Origin: Haematococcus lacustris
Lineage: Eukaryota > Chlorophyta > Chlorophyceae > Chlamydomonadales > Haematococcaceae
NCBI GenBank assembly: GCA_030144725.1
Contig: JASKMD010000013.1
Location: 6,461,869 to 6,525,868, forward strand
Reading direction: 5' to 3'
Length of the DNA: 64,000 bases
A model generated the notes under the pieces. The model had not been told where the DNA came from. It saw only the letters and a list, made by a program, of their open reading frames with translations, and made no database searches. The position numbers and the translations under genes were made by a program. Shown in pieces: positions 11,101-22,748 of this stretch (the first letter of the stretch is position 1; each line of letters starts with the position of its first letter).

Positions 11101-12945
11101 GCCAGCGAGCTGGCTGCACACCCCTCTGCCGCAGAGGGGGCCCAGCTGCAATGCAACGCAACCGTGCCACTGAGTGGTGAATTGGAGGGTATGGCTCAGC
11201 CCTCAGCAGCTGCTGCTGCCATGGGGTCTTGTCCAACAGAGAAGCCAGGGCACCATCGGCAGCTCAGCAGGACAGCCAGTGACCTCTCTGCTGCTGCGGC
11301 AGCCGCAGCCGCTGTGCAGCCCAGCAAGAAGCCACGCACAAGCAGCGGCAATGCCTCGGGTGGGAAGGGTGGCCCTGCCACCTATTGGGACAGCTTTGAC
11401 GACCTGGATGGTGGGCCTGTTGATAAGATAGCTCCCCAGCCCAAGCAGCCGGCTCCACTCACCAAAGGTGGGCCGCCCAGCGTGCCCCAACCACAGCCAG
11501 CCACCTCCTTGCCTCAGCCAGTCAAGCAACAACAGCCCCGGAATCGAATTTCTGCAGTAAGCCGCCTCGCAACCAACAGGCAGGATGCAGTGAGTGGTCC
11601 ACAAGCTGAGGACACAACAGAGGCTGCCGTGGAAGCAGCATCCCCCACCTCTTTCTATGCCAGCAACAAGCTGGAGATGTGCCCTCCCGCCCTTTTAACG
11701 CTGGATATGCATGGCAGCAGAGAGGGGGTTGCTGTTGCTGCTGCTGCTACCCCTCCTACCACGGAGTCCCGCTTGCTCAGCACACCCCGTCGCGCATCGT
11801 GCAGAGCCAGTCATTGGTCGAAACTGGAGAGGCTGTCTGGCGTATCCATGGCAGATTTGCATGACCCAGTAGAGCGCTTGGCCACTCAGTTGCTACGCCA
11901 CAAAGCGCAAGTCAGCCACATGACTCTGGAGTTTGGCAGCCTCGTGCTAGTGCCAAGTTCGAGCAGCCCATTCAGCCCCCAAGAACATTTGAAAGCCAAC
12001 GCCCAAGACAAATCAGCCCGTGATGACTTGGCTTCTCAAGGCAACATATTGTGGCCTACATCGGCATGGGGTTGGCCACACATCCCATGTCAACAAGCTG
12101 AGCAGGCACGGTGTTTTGCTCCGGGCTTGCCCGTCGTTCAAAGCAACGGAGCAAACCCATCAACAGGAAGAGCAAGGCAATCGTTGCCTGCTTCAAGCGT
12201 GGATGATCTCTTCTCCGTTTGCAGTTCCACAGCAGCAGCGACAGGCGTCTATGTGCAAGAGCATGCAGGGGAGCACATGGTGGACAGTTTCTTGGATTCC
12301 AACACAGCTCCAACGTCTGAGCCCTCAGCTGCATCCGGGGCAACTTTCCTTACTCCATTGAGCCATGCCGAGTTTGCCTTGGTTGAGTCGAGCTCCGTTG
12401 GCAGCATCGTCGCTGATCTCACAAAGAGCAACACTTGGTCATGCCCTGGCATGCGAGTTGCCTTGTTGGGCCCAACTCGACACTGGCATGACCAAAGTGT
12501 AGCATCTCTCCATGGCTCGGACAACGGGGACCCAGCCCCTCCAGGACCCATCATTGGCAAGACGTACGTTGTTGGCCCATGGGCCCTTCAACTTTGCTTT
12601 GTGGGCCGACCTGCCGACCCCACCCCGGCTACGTCGGACACGGGTGTAGGACGGCTTGTCGTCAAACTGAGCTTGGACCTCGGACTACTAGCTCATTGCT
12701 ACCAGCAAGCTCGACATGACGTTGACCACTCGTGGCATTGCGCTATCAAGCCTCTATCCGCTGCGTTGGCCGTCCTCCAAGTTGGAGTGTGCCTCTCGCG
12801 TACATTGCAAGCATGTTGTGACGGTATTTCTTTGGTGACAGACACGAGTACCGTTAACCCTTGCGAAGGGGTGGCGGCAAGCACCACCTCTCTCATGCGC
12901 TTCCTCAAGTCAGCCACAGCTTTGTTCGTAAAGGAGGGACGATGA
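8110..12945 (+). CDS. Hypothetical protein of about 996 aa with a Tudor-like segment
   Basis: Eight exons join in phase: 8110-8193, 8277-8355, 8466-8583, 9138-9252, 9579-9716, 9928-10001, 10269-10338 and 10633-12945. The intron after exon 2 uses a GC donor. The globular N-terminal part (about 230 aa) includes LFITYCGKRARLLG, IYTPMFSLEAW and GLPVWIYWYDEME. It ends in GFWYSAQVVGYHEETGELSV followed by VYHSDK, a Tudor/Agenet-like pattern (W, aromatic, V..Y, V.Y..D) as found in chromatin readers. The last exon encodes about 770 residues that are largely Ala/Pro/Gln/Ser-rich and probably disordered, with basic patches such as SKKPRTS. A nuclear, chromatin-linked role is inference. The start (MAKKGAKPSES) is the first ATG that links to exon 2. 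Exon 4's donor could instead be at 9232. Confidence 0.65.
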
Positions 12946-13019
12946 TGCCGTGTGATGAAGGATGTGGGGCTTGCATATCATTGCACATTCCTCCAAAGAA
13001 GTGTGGTGGGTATTGCAAT

Positions 13020-14671
13020 GTGATGTGGCTTACACCGCTTGAAGCCGTCAGCCGTTAGGCTGCTAGGCCGCCCTCCCCCTCAAGGGGTTCGGGACTTTCT
13101 GTAACGCACTTCATAGCAAGGTGCACAAACAAAGGTGCACATGGGCTCAACATGAAGTCATGCAAGTTCTCATTATTGTTCTGTAAAGTCATGGCAAACT
13201 CCGGCTGCTCCCTGATGGACCTCGTGGCAGTGCACTCAAAGATGAAATGCATGGCGTCATCCACTACCCCCTCCGTGCATCTGGTGCATGTGCGATCAAT
13301 GAAAGTTACCCCCTCAAACCGAGCCTTCTCCACCCCCAGACCGCTGTTGCCTAACCTGAACCTAGTCAGGCTCGTGCGAACTTCTGTAGAGAGCTGTCTG
13401 TTCAGCAGGTGTGGTGCCATGTGATTGATGCCAATGCCGTCCCCATGCTTGAACCATGCAGCATACGAACACCTCTCCCGATGCACCGTCTCAGGCAGTC
13501 TAGGGTCTCCCTCAAACCCAACCCAACGCCTCCCCCACCTCTCGAGCCACTTGACTTCCATAGCCTTGGTGCCTAGGACCATGTCCGGGCTCAAGGTGAA
13601 CTCACCCCCCATCAGCTCTCTGGCGGCCAGCTGGAACTGAGCACTCCAACTAGCCTGACAGCTCCTGCCTAACTCCACATCTGCCTTGATGACCCTCATT
13701 GAGCAGGGTCACTGTGGGAAAGTTTGGCAGTGTTCCAGAACTTGCATGCAGCCCTTAGCCAGTAAAGCTGGAGGGGCAGCTGCCCCAACTCATGCAGCAC
13801 CATCAGGCCTGACACTGAGCTACGTACCCTGGCAGCAAACCTGAGAAAGCTGAGCACGCGTGTTTGCACTGGGTTGGAGAGCTGCACACCATGCCCAAGG
13901 AAAGCAGTGCCCCATACCTGGCTGCCATACAGCCCCAAGGGGAGCACAAACGCTCTGATGAGGTGACACAGGGCATAAGGATCCTGCTGCATGGATCTGC
14001 AGGACCCCATACTCTCTGGCACGCTTGCACGCCTGGCGCATGGCGAGGAACATGCCAGCCCTCATATGAGTGGCAGCAAAGGCAGGGGTGGCGCTGGGGT
14101 TGAAGTGCATGCCCAAGTACTTGAACTCTCTCACCACAGGCAGGATCTCATGCTGGGTGCTGCAGTCTGTGAGTTGCCATTGAAGACCATCACCTTTGAC
14201 TTGCCCACATTGACTGTAAGGTGTTTCCTGTCTGCAAAGCCTTGCAGCTGGCAAACCAGCCGCTGCAGCCCGTGGGACGAGGTGCTCACCAGGGTCAGGT
14301 CATCAGCATACATGAAGTGGGTGACAGGTGTGCCTTGCACTCTCACAGCATCAACAGGACCCAGGAACTCCTTACTAATGTCGTGAACATAGAGAGCAAA
14401 CAAGAGTGGGCTGATGGGGCAGCCTTGCTTGGCACCTTGGTCCGGAGTCACTAGGGGGGTGCGGTGGGGGCCATCTATCAGCACATAGCTATCATCCCTA
14501 TACAGACCCTCCAGGCAGGCAAGCAAGGGCTGTGGCAGCTTGACCCCAACCCGCAAGTGTTCCCACAATTGCTGTCGAGGTATGTGGTCATAGGCCTGTT
14601 TGAAGTCAATGAAGGCAGTGAAAAGCTTGCGGTGCTTGGCATCTGCGCTAGCCTTTTGAGCATGGACAAGA
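13020..14671 (-). mobile_element. 5'-truncated LINE (non-LTR retrotransposon) remnant
   Basis: The minus strand encodes reverse-transcriptase motifs: FTAFIDFKQAYDHIP (14600s), QGCPISPLLFALYVHD, the catalytic FMYADDLTLVS, then after a frameshift the thumb motif REFKYLGMHF. A further frame (13055-13699) ends with a zinc-knuckle-like CTRC...HFIFEC typical of LINE ORF2 C-termini. At least two frameshifts separate these parts, so it is dead. The element is flanked by a perfect 13-bp direct repeat TGGGTATTGCAAT at 13007-13019 and 14672-14684, a target-site duplication; the 5' end is cut inside the RT domain. The 3' end contains TGTAA in GCGGTGTAAGCCACATC. Confidence 0.88.
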
Positions 14672-14831
14672 TGGGTATTGCAATCATGGTGGTTTGTATC
14701 CACTTATGGCTCACATAGAAGCGTACAACATAGCAAGCCATGGAGCGAGGTGCATTACCCAACACTTGATCATTCACAAGGGGGAGACGATCGTCGCTGC
14801 CCTCACAGAGCCTCAACAAAACTTATGGAAG

Positions 14832-14868
14832 GTAGATGTGGCTTACACCGCTTAAGCCGTCAGCCGTT
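14832..14868 (-). mobile_element. 37-bp ultra-truncated LINE copy
   Basis: This segment equals the extreme 3' end of the LINE at 13020-13057 with one base missing, and it is flanked by a perfect 17-bp direct repeat AACAAAACTTATGGAAG (14815-14831 and 14869-14885). This is the signature of a target-primed insertion that stopped after about 37 nt. Confidence 0.8.
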
Positions 14869-14885
14869 AACAAAACTTATGGAAG

Positions 14886-15635
14886 ATGGGTGGAATATTG
14901 CACATGGTATAGAGGTACGATGTAATCTGTGGTGCGGCTTTACAAACTTATTGACTTACGCCGTGTAGTTTCATTATCACATGTGTAATTACGCAATTAC
15001 GTATGTGACTACATGTACTTACATATGCATTGGCATGTGAAAACATTGATACAGAGCTACATGTAATTACATGCGTACATGCGTGATTACATGTAATTAC
15101 GTACTATCACGTGTAATTTTGCGTCATTGGATGTTATGTGCCAGGCTCACCAGCATTACACCCCATTCACTCATTCTAAGTTAAATGCCAATCAAGATGA
15201 GCTTAGTGGAGAAGCTCGTTAGATTCTTTGCCCACTGTTCCCACTACCACTCTCGAGGAGATGTGGAGTTATATTGGAATGTTTCGACATGGAACTTGGT
15301 ACATAACGTTGCTACGGGGATGTGAGATTGAGGAAACAAAGCTAGACTAGAGGAGGAGTTAGGGTTAAGAGATGCAGCCAAAATAGTATTGTATGACAAG
15401 TTGTCATTGACAACACGGTCAACACCTCCTGGCCGTGGGCGTCACACAAACCAACACTACTAAGCTGCTTAAAAAGTTAACCAGACACGCAGTGGAGGCA
15501 GCCTACTATATTGCCAAGACAAGCTACATGCTTGTAACCATTGAGGTGGGGGAGGGAAGGAGGGTCGTCTCTTCTCTTCACTCATAGAACTTAATCCCTG
15601 CATTTGTCCCTGCATTTTTGACCATTTTTGACCAA
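14886..15635. other. Gene-free AT-richer region with palindromic TACATGTAATTAC motifs
   Basis: The stretch 14965-15125 is built of overlapping variants of TTACATGTAATTAC, giving many small hairpins; it is AT-rich against a GC-rich background. I see no gene. Confidence 0.5.
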
Positions 15636-16197
15636 CCCCGCCCCGCCCCGCCCCGCCCCGCCCCGCCCCGCCCCGCCCCGCCCCGCCCCGCCCCGCCCCG
15701 CCCCGCCCCGCCCCGCCCCGCCCCGCCCCGCCCCGCCCCGCCCCGCCCCGCCCCGCCCCGCCCCGCCCCGCCCCGCCCCGCCCCGCCCCGCCCCGCCCCG
15801 CCCCGCCCCGCCCCGCCCCGCCCCGCCCCGCCCCGCCCCGCCCCGCCCCGCCCCGCCCCGCCCCGCCCCGCCCCGCCCCGCCCCGCCCCGCCCCGCCCCG
15901 CCCCGCCCCGCCCCGCCCCGCCCCGCCCCGCCCCGCCCCGCCCCGCCCCGCCCCGCCCCGCCCCGCCCCGCCCCGCCCCGCCCCGCCCCGCCCCGCCCCG
16001 CCCCGCCCCGCCCCGCCCCGCCCCGCCCCGCCCCGCCCCGCCCCGCCCCGCCCCGCCCCGCCCCGCCCCGCCCCGCCCCGCCCCGCCCCGCCCCGCCCCG
16101 CCCCGCCCCGCCCCGCCCCGCCCCGCCCCGCCCCGCCCCGCCCCGCCCCGCCCCGCCCCGCCCCGCCCCGCCCCGCCCCGCCCCGCCCCGCCCCGCC
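15636..16197. repeat. Perfect pentanucleotide array (CCCCG)n, about 112 units
   Basis: The array is 562 bp of CCCCG with no substitutions. The G-rich strand is (GCGGGG)-like with runs of four G, so it could form G-quadruplexes. All apparent PRPAP or GRGGA frames here are artefacts of the repeat. Confidence 0.99.
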
Positions 16198-16417
16198 ATG
16201 TAACAGTAGTGTTTGTGCGGTCAGGATGCATGGTCGGCTGAGGCATAAATGCCGGCTGCAGCCGTGAGGCATGCTGACTTGTGCGGCTATTGCTGCCGTT
16301 GCGGCTGTCTACATACTCATCGACAGCCTCCGAATCGCGCAGTGGGTAGTGCAGTGTACTTACATCGTGAAGACGTCGTAAAGAACTAATCCATCAAGAG
16401 AAGAGTAGTCATCGCAA
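16198..16417. other. Unique spacer between the two arrays
   Basis: This 220 bp contains no gene and no obvious motif. It separates the pentamer and hexamer arrays. Confidence 0.6.
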
Positions 16418-17094
16418 GCCCCGCCCCCGCCCCCGCCCCCGCCCCCGCCCCCGCCCCCGCCCCCGCCCCCGCCCCCGCCCCCGCCCCCGCCCCCGCCCCC
16501 GCCCCCGCCCCCGCCCCCGCCCCCGCCCCCGCCCCCGCCCCCGCCCCCGCCCCCGCCCCCGCCCCCGCCCCCGCCCCCGCCCCCGCCCCCGCCCCCGCCC
16601 CCGCCCCCGCCCCCGCCCCCGCCCCCGCCCCCGCCCCCGCCCCCGCCCCCGCCCCCGCCCCCGCCCCCGCCCCCGCCCCCGCCCCCGCCCCCGCCCCCGC
16701 CCCCGCCCCCGCCCCCGCCCCCGCCCCCGCCCCCGCCCCCGCCCCCGCCCCCGCCCCCGCCCCCGCCCCCGCCCCCGCCCCCGCCCCCGCCCCCGCCCCC
16801 GCCCCCGCCCCCGCCCCCGCCCCCGCCCCCGCCCCCGCCCCCGCCCCCGCCCCCGCCCCCGCCCCCGCCCCCGCCCCCGCCCCCGCCCCCGCCCCCGCCC
16901 CCGCCCCCGCCCCCGCCCCCGCCCCCGCCCCCGCCCCCGCCCCCGCCCCCGCCCCCGCCCCCGCCCCCGCCCCCGCCCCCCGCCCCCGCCCCCGCCCCCG
17001 CCCCCGCCCCCGCCCCCGCCCCCGCCCCCGCCCCCGCCCCCGCCCCCGCCCCCGCCCCCGCCCCCGCCCCCGCCCCCGCCCCCGCCCCCGCCCC
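16418..17094. repeat. Hexanucleotide array (CCCCCG)n, about 113 units
   Basis: The array is 677 bp of GCCCCC with a single one-base insertion (a 7-nt unit) near 16975-16981. No other change is visible. The open frames of poly-Gly/Ala/Arg on the minus strand are artefacts. Confidence 0.99.
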
Positions 17095-17570
17095 TCGGTT
17101 ATGCGCCCCTCGCTTCGGCACCCTACAACCAACCTTCCCTACCAGGCCAGCTGCCTCCTGGCTACCCATCCCTACCACCCACCCGGCCTGCAGCCAGGCA
17201 GGCACGCACTAGCCGAGCTCAATAGCCCGGAGCCTGCCTAGCCTAGGTGTGCGAGGGCAAGGATGCCGGCGTTCCTTTCCCCTACCGCGGCGCTCAACCT
17301 GCAACACAATCGTGGAGAGCAAGTGACGCCCATTGATATATTGATTGAGCCGTGATATCGGTGTGGCGCCGTTCCGTATCTTTTCCCAACGGGCTCCAAC
17401 CTCTGCGCCATACCTGCAGACAACTACTCGCGCTGATATACATCGCACGCATGACAGCGCTGTTGCGATCGACGCCGTGACCGACATCCCGCCATGACGC
17501 CGCTGCACCTGTCACATCGCACTAGGTGATGTAGGGGGCAGTCGTCCTGCAGCACACTTCCAACCTTGCA
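17095..17570. other. Upstream region of the LRR gene
   Basis: This is the presumed promoter and 5' UTR of the gene starting at 17571. I recognise no core promoter element. It directly borders the hexamer array. Confidence 0.5.
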
Positions 17571-20500
17571 ATGGCTCTCTCCCGGCTGCTCATCGCGTTG
17601 GTTGCCGCGTATGTTTTTACTCAACCCTCGGCAGCGCTCACCACGGATGCACAAGGTGCGCGGCTAGACCTGCAACTCATTTGATTCATCGTTAGCCATA
17701 CACGCTGAGGGCAGTGTCACGCTATAGAAGCCGCGGAGCAGCACTGCGACCGAGCGCCGAGCAGGCCGACAACAAGCTTGGGCGTCAGTAAATAGGAGCC
17801 ATAGGGCACGCACCAGCAATCTGGAGCAAAGGTCACATAGGCCATGCATAAGATTGAAGTCTTATCCAGCTGTCCGGCAATAATGCGAGGTTGAAGTCGT
17901 CTCCAGCTGTCCAGCAACGATACAGCAACCAGCTTCCTGATACCCGGACCTCTGCACACCTGTAACCAGGACCCTAGCACTGCCCCTCCTCCAGGGGCGG
18001 CAGCAGTGGCATAGGTGCATGAGGGCTATCTTGATGCAGACACACCCTGTCCATGTTGCCTGCAGTTGCTGCGGGTGTGGAGCTACGCAATGCTCTGTAC
18101 AACCGTTCACAGAACTGGGCCAGCGCCCTCAAAACTTGGAACTGCCCTACAGGTGAGCAGTGTATGGGGCTCAATGGGCCCCACCTCCCTAGAGCAGCTA
18201 GAGTGGCTTCTATCCTGCAATGATCAGCCCATGCCCTCCTGAGCTGCTGACAGACGACACGATTGGCCACATTCAGGGCTCCATGACCCAGAATTTAAGC
18301 AGAACTCAACCAGGACTACATGGAGGAGGCTTACCTATGAACACTAGTCAGTGCTGCCACTTGCGGGTGTGGGTGTGGGTGTGGGCGTGGGTGTGCATAC
18401 GCAGACCCCGCCAGCAGCGAGCAGGCCTGTGACATCTGCTCCACTGACTGGAGTGGCAACTGGGAACACTTGCACTGCCGGGGAGCTGAGGCCAGTGAGT
18501 GTTGCCTGGTCTGGCAATGGGTCTAAACAGGCAGGCGGCTGCAGCTGGGCTAGACAGAGGAGCTCAGGCGAGAGTCACCAGTGCTCAGCACGCTGCCATC
18601 AACATGTCGAGGACTACCTCATCAGCAAGACAGGATAGCTGAAACCAACCTATGACCATTCAGCCCCCTTGTCCCTCACTAGGGCCTCCATTTGAGCCGG
18701 ATCAGAAGCAGCATACACTATCAGCCACTAGCAGCCACTAACTGGATCCGACTCAAACAGTGTTATTGGGCTGTGTGGAGTAAACCCAGTGCACATGGCA
18801 CATGAGCCCGCCTACCACCTACACTATTGCCTGACCCGAGGGCTATCATGTAGAGTTGGCATGACCTGCATGCACTAATTGTAAGCTGATGACAGCTCAA
18901 TAAAGGGGGCACACATTACTGTGCCTCACCAGGCTGCTGCTGCTGCTGCTGCTGCTGCTGGGCCTTGGGTGGCTTGTCTCGCAGCCGCTTGTAGCCCAGG
19001 CCAGGGCACTCCTTGCCCTTGGCTGGCAGAGCTCCCTGGTCTGGCCAGTAGCACAGCTCCAGCGGCCGCCACTTGCTCTCCCCAATGCGCTGCATGTTGA
19101 GCGCTGCATTGCAGTCCCTGTCCAACCACCTGCCTGGCTGTGGTGCTGGCTTTGCCTTGGCAGCCTTGCCCTTGCCTTTGCCCTTAGTGGGCTCAGCTGC
19201 CCCTGGCTCAGCCTTGGTGCGCTTGCTGCGCTGGGCTGGCTGGGGAGTGCTGGGCCCAGGCTCTGAGGCTGCTGTCGGTGTGGCTTCCTGGCTGCTGCGT
19301 GGGGCCTGTGGGGGCTTGCGGGGGGCCACTACTGGGTACCACATCATGCCCCGCACTGGCTGGTCACGCTGCTGGCTCCAGGCTGGCCGCAGCAGGCGCT
19401 GTTCCAGGCGCTGTTCCACCATTCAGCCATAGGGCCACAGTCCACTGGGTCAGCTTTGGTGAGGCTGCTGGGCTGCCTGTTTAGCAGGGCTGCCGCCTGC
19501 TGCCTGACCCATCCTACGCTGCTGAGTTGTACGCTGCACCCACAATCACATGCATGGCTGCAACCCAGGCACGGTGCTCACTGCCATGTTCACTGCCTGG
19601 TGACCATTCGAGCACTACCAGCACCGCGATGTTGTGCCTGGCTAGCTACCTCCTGCCGCCACCACCCAGCTGCTGAGGTGGTGAGCCAAAGTGGAGGCTA
19701 ATGTGGGCGTGCTGACTGCCGCACCTGGGACAGTACTGTGCCTGGGGCGCTGTGTTGGCCTGCTGGTTGGATGCAGAGTATGGCGAAGGCAGCAATGGGG
19801 TGAAGGACGGCCTGGTCACCACGGTACACATCACTGTAAGCGCCAGCTGAACATGCCTGCCTGTGCATGGGCATAGGTGTGACTGTCCTCCTGTGCATGG
19901 GCGTGTGTGCATATCATGCATGTCTTTTTTTTCAGTGCCAGGGTAAGCATTGTCATCGTCACTGGTGCTGCTGCTGCTGGCCAGTCGCACCCCTGGCCTG
20001 CACGCAATGTAGCAGCAGGAGCAGCAGTGTTTGCAGCAGCAGCAGCAGCAGCAGTGTTTGCAGCAACCGCCGTATTTGCACTTGCAGCAGCAGCAGGGTT
20101 TGCAGCAGCAGCAGCAGCAGTGTTTGCAGCAGCAGCAGCAGCAGTGTTTGCAGCAGCAGCAGCAGCAGCAGTGTTTGCAGGGAAGTGGCTGTGTCCTCCA
20201 CAGCGGCTGCCCCATCATCAGCAGGAGGCCAGCCCTGAGCAGCTGCCAGCCAGCTCAAGCGCTGTTGCATGCCGCAAGAGTGAAGCAAGAGGCAAACCAC
20301 AGCAGACGTAGCTGCAAGGAATTAGCACAGCAGCAGCCCAGCTCCAAGCGGTGAGAGGCTCTCCAGAGCAGCAGCAGCCACAGCAGCAGCCCAGCTATGG
20401 GCGGCACTGATGCGCGGCCCTGCTGATGGTGGTGGTGGTGATGGTGGTGGTGGTGGTGCAGGATGTGAATGTTGACGGCCCGGTACCCCGCCAGTTCTGT

Positions 20501-22748
20501 GGCATGCGAAGCCTGCGGGAGTTTGACCTGGATGGGGGGCAGCTGACCGGTCCCTTCCCTAGGTAACGGCCATGGTGGTCCATGCCACCATGCACCCATG
20601 ACTGCGGCGCGCCACATGCATGTATGCATGCGTTCCATGCTCCATGGATGCCAGTGCCAGACCCTGTGCAGCCAGACTCCATGATGAACTTGTAAGTGGA
20701 CCCTTGTGGAACACATGGACGGGAATCTGCAACCGGTGACTGCTATGTCACCTTCCAAATGACCTGGGCAATGGTGGCCTTTACCCTTCCTGCCCGCCTG
20801 CACACTCCTATCCCTACTCACCCTGCATCCCCCCCCCTCACTCCACCCCCTGCCACTCTCCACCCCTGGCCCTGCCACCCTTCACCCCACCTCTGCTCTC
20901 CGTCACCTGCCGCCGTGTCCCAGGTGGTTCCTGGAGCCCAGCACTGACCCAGCACACGAGGGGCAGCAGTGCCTACCCAACGTCCAAGAGCTGGACTTCT
21001 CCTTCAACAGGGTGAGCAGACCTCAGCCCAGGTCATCAGCCTTGGCGGGGTAAGGGAATGGCAGGCAGGCAGGCGAGGTATTGGACTGGCAGGTAGGCGA
21101 GATGCAGCAGTGTGCCTGATGGCTGGCATATGCCAACAAAGGTGGTTAATGCTGAGTGTTCAGGGTTTGGGAAAAGTAGGTGCGCCTGTAGTGGCTTGTA
21201 GGTAGCCATTTGCCAGGAGGGCACGCAAGTCAGGTCGTGACAGGGGGCCATGTTAGGCAACATCCAACCTGTGCTGGACCATGCGGTGTGTCAGGGCCAG
21301 GACAAGCAACAGACCAAGAGCAGTTCTGCAGTTTGTGCTGTGCTAATGGTGATGGGCACACAATTTGTCAGGGTTGGTACAAGTGCAAGAACAGGTGCAT
21401 GCTTGTCTAAGTCAATGTCCAGGTCATCATCATGCCTGGGCCCCCTGCCTGCTTCCCTGTGCAGCTGACGGGCACCATCCCCCCGGAGATCTCCGTCAAA
21501 GCCAAGCTGCAGGAGTTCAAAGTAGAGCACAACCATGTGAGTCAACAGCCATGCAGCACCTCTCACACCCCTTGACTTGTCCAAGGCGTGAGAAACCTGA
21601 ATCAGTGCACAGTGGGCCATAGCGTGCACTTTACTGAGGAGTTTGTTTCCCTCTTCTTCTACTTCTTTTCCTCCATGCCTGTCCCCTCTCCTCCCCTCCC
21701 ACCGGCCCCCTAGCCAACCCACCAAGCAACGCACCCTCAGGCCTCCCAGCCCCAGCTTGCTGAACTGCCTGCTCGCAGCTGACTGGGACCCTGCCTGACA
21801 GCCTCTGCACCATGAAGAACTTGTGGCGGATCAGAGTGGAGGCTAACCACATGACAGGCCGCTTGCCCGCTTGCCTGGGGTAGGCACAGGAGGCTGACAG
21901 CACAGCACAGCACACACCCACACACAAACACACACTTACCCACACACACTCACTCACGTGGGCACTAGGCCTAGCGAGTGGCATGGGGTGGGCTTCTGGG
22001 TGGACAGGGGCAAGGGCGGCAGTTGAAGAGCAGTGGGTTGCGAGCACGCTGAATGAGGGGGCTAGGGTCCGGCAGCTGGGCGACAGGGGGAACAGCAGTG
22101 GGCGGCAAGAATGCAGGAGGAGAGGGCTAGGGGTGGGCAGGTAGGCGACGGGAAGGAGTTGCTAAGCTAGGGTGATGCTAGTGGGTGGCAGGGGATAGCT
22201 GGCCCTTGTCCACTATGTTGCAGTGCATTACTGGTTCATGGCACACCGGACGGCTGCGCTCCAGCACCCGCTTGCCCTCATGCTGTAGCCTTGCCTTGCT
22301 GCTCATGCTGTAGCCTTGATGCTGTAGCCTTGCTGCCCTCCTGCTGCGTGTTCTGCCGCACATGGCTGGGACTGCTGACATTGCCGACCTGCCCGGCTGC
22401 TGTGCAGCAACTTGACGGCCACGCTGAACGAGCTGTGGATTGACAGCAATGATTTTGAGGGTGACTTGTACATGCTAGCCACCACCAAACTGGTGCACGC
22501 TCAGGTGGGCAGGGGCAGGGGCAGGGGCAGGGGCAGGGGCAGGGGCAGGGGCAGGGGCAGGGGCAGGGGCAGGGGCAGGGGCAGGGGATGGATGCACTTC
22601 TGGCCCAATCCACCCCTGACAGGCCCACCCTGGCCGCCCACTCCTGTAGGTGCACGACAACCCCCAGCTGTGCGGCATGGTGCCTGCAAGCGTGCGTTGG
22701 GCCCATGGCTTCAATTCTGCCAACACACGGCTGGGGTACCCCTGCTGA
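17571..22748 (+). CDS. Secreted leucine-rich-repeat protein
   Basis: Exons found: 17571-17655, 18066-18152, 18405-18494, 20462-20562, 20924-21011, 21465-21536, 21779-21879, 22408-22504 and 22650-22748. Exon 1 encodes a signal peptide (MALSRLLIALVAAYVF, probable cut after PSAA). Exons 2-3 give a cysteine-bearing N-cap (NWASALKTWNCPT, ACDICSTDWSGNWEHLHC). Exons 4-8 encode plant-type LRRs, each near one repeat long: LREFDLDGGQLTGPFP, LTGTIPPEIS, LTGTLPDSLC, NHMTGRLPACLG, LNELWIDSNDFEGDL. The C-cap is NPQLCG...YPC and stop. No transmembrane or kinase segment is seen, so it is likely secreted or wall-associated and may bind a ligand or protein. Phases match everywhere except exon 3 to exon 4, so one exon (length 2 mod 3) is missing in the 2-kb intron that holds the Fanzor-like fragment. 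A TGTAA signal lies at 23146-23150. Confidence 0.82.
18916..19422 (-). pseudogene. 3' fragment of a Fanzor-like (TnpB-like) nuclease gene
   Basis: The 168-aa minus frame contains QRLLRPAWSQQRDQPVRG and, after a Pro/Ala/Lys-rich linker, GRWLDRDCNAALNMQRIGES, KWRPLELCYW and GLGYKRLRDKPPKAQ, ending in poly-Gln and PGEAQ. The same blocks occur in the copy at 32563-33177. DRDxNAAxN is the RuvC-III signature of TnpB/Fanzor nucleases, here with the last catalytic Asp. The N-terminal, RuvC-I and RuvC-II parts are absent, so it is a truncated, inactive piece. It lies antisense in an intron of the LRR gene and may have displaced an exon. Confidence 0.65.
20025..20180. repeat. CAG-rich minisatellite
   Basis: Imperfect units of about 24 bp, TGTTTG followed by (CAG)5-7, are repeated about five times. 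They lie within the large intron of the LRR gene. Frames through it give Gln, Ala, Ser or Cys runs that are artefacts. Confidence 0.85.
22507..22587. repeat. (GGGGCA)n array at a splice donor
   Basis: About 13.5 hexamer units begin two bases after the donor of LRR exon 8 (exon ends at 22504). The transcript strand is G-rich. Confidence 0.95.

Noticed and set aside
13055..13699. Stand-alone 214-aa gene on the minus strand
   Set aside because: It is the C-terminal part of the frameshifted LINE ORF, enclosed by the LINE's target duplication.
15469..17205. Poly-GRGGA, PRPAP, poly-Gly and GA frames
   Set aside because: They come from pure CCCCG and CCCCCG arrays with no coding flanks.
19646..20311. 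Cys-, Gln- or Ala-rich proteins around the CAG minisatellite
   Set aside because: Each frame is open only because of the CAG repeats; the region lies in the LRR gene's intron.
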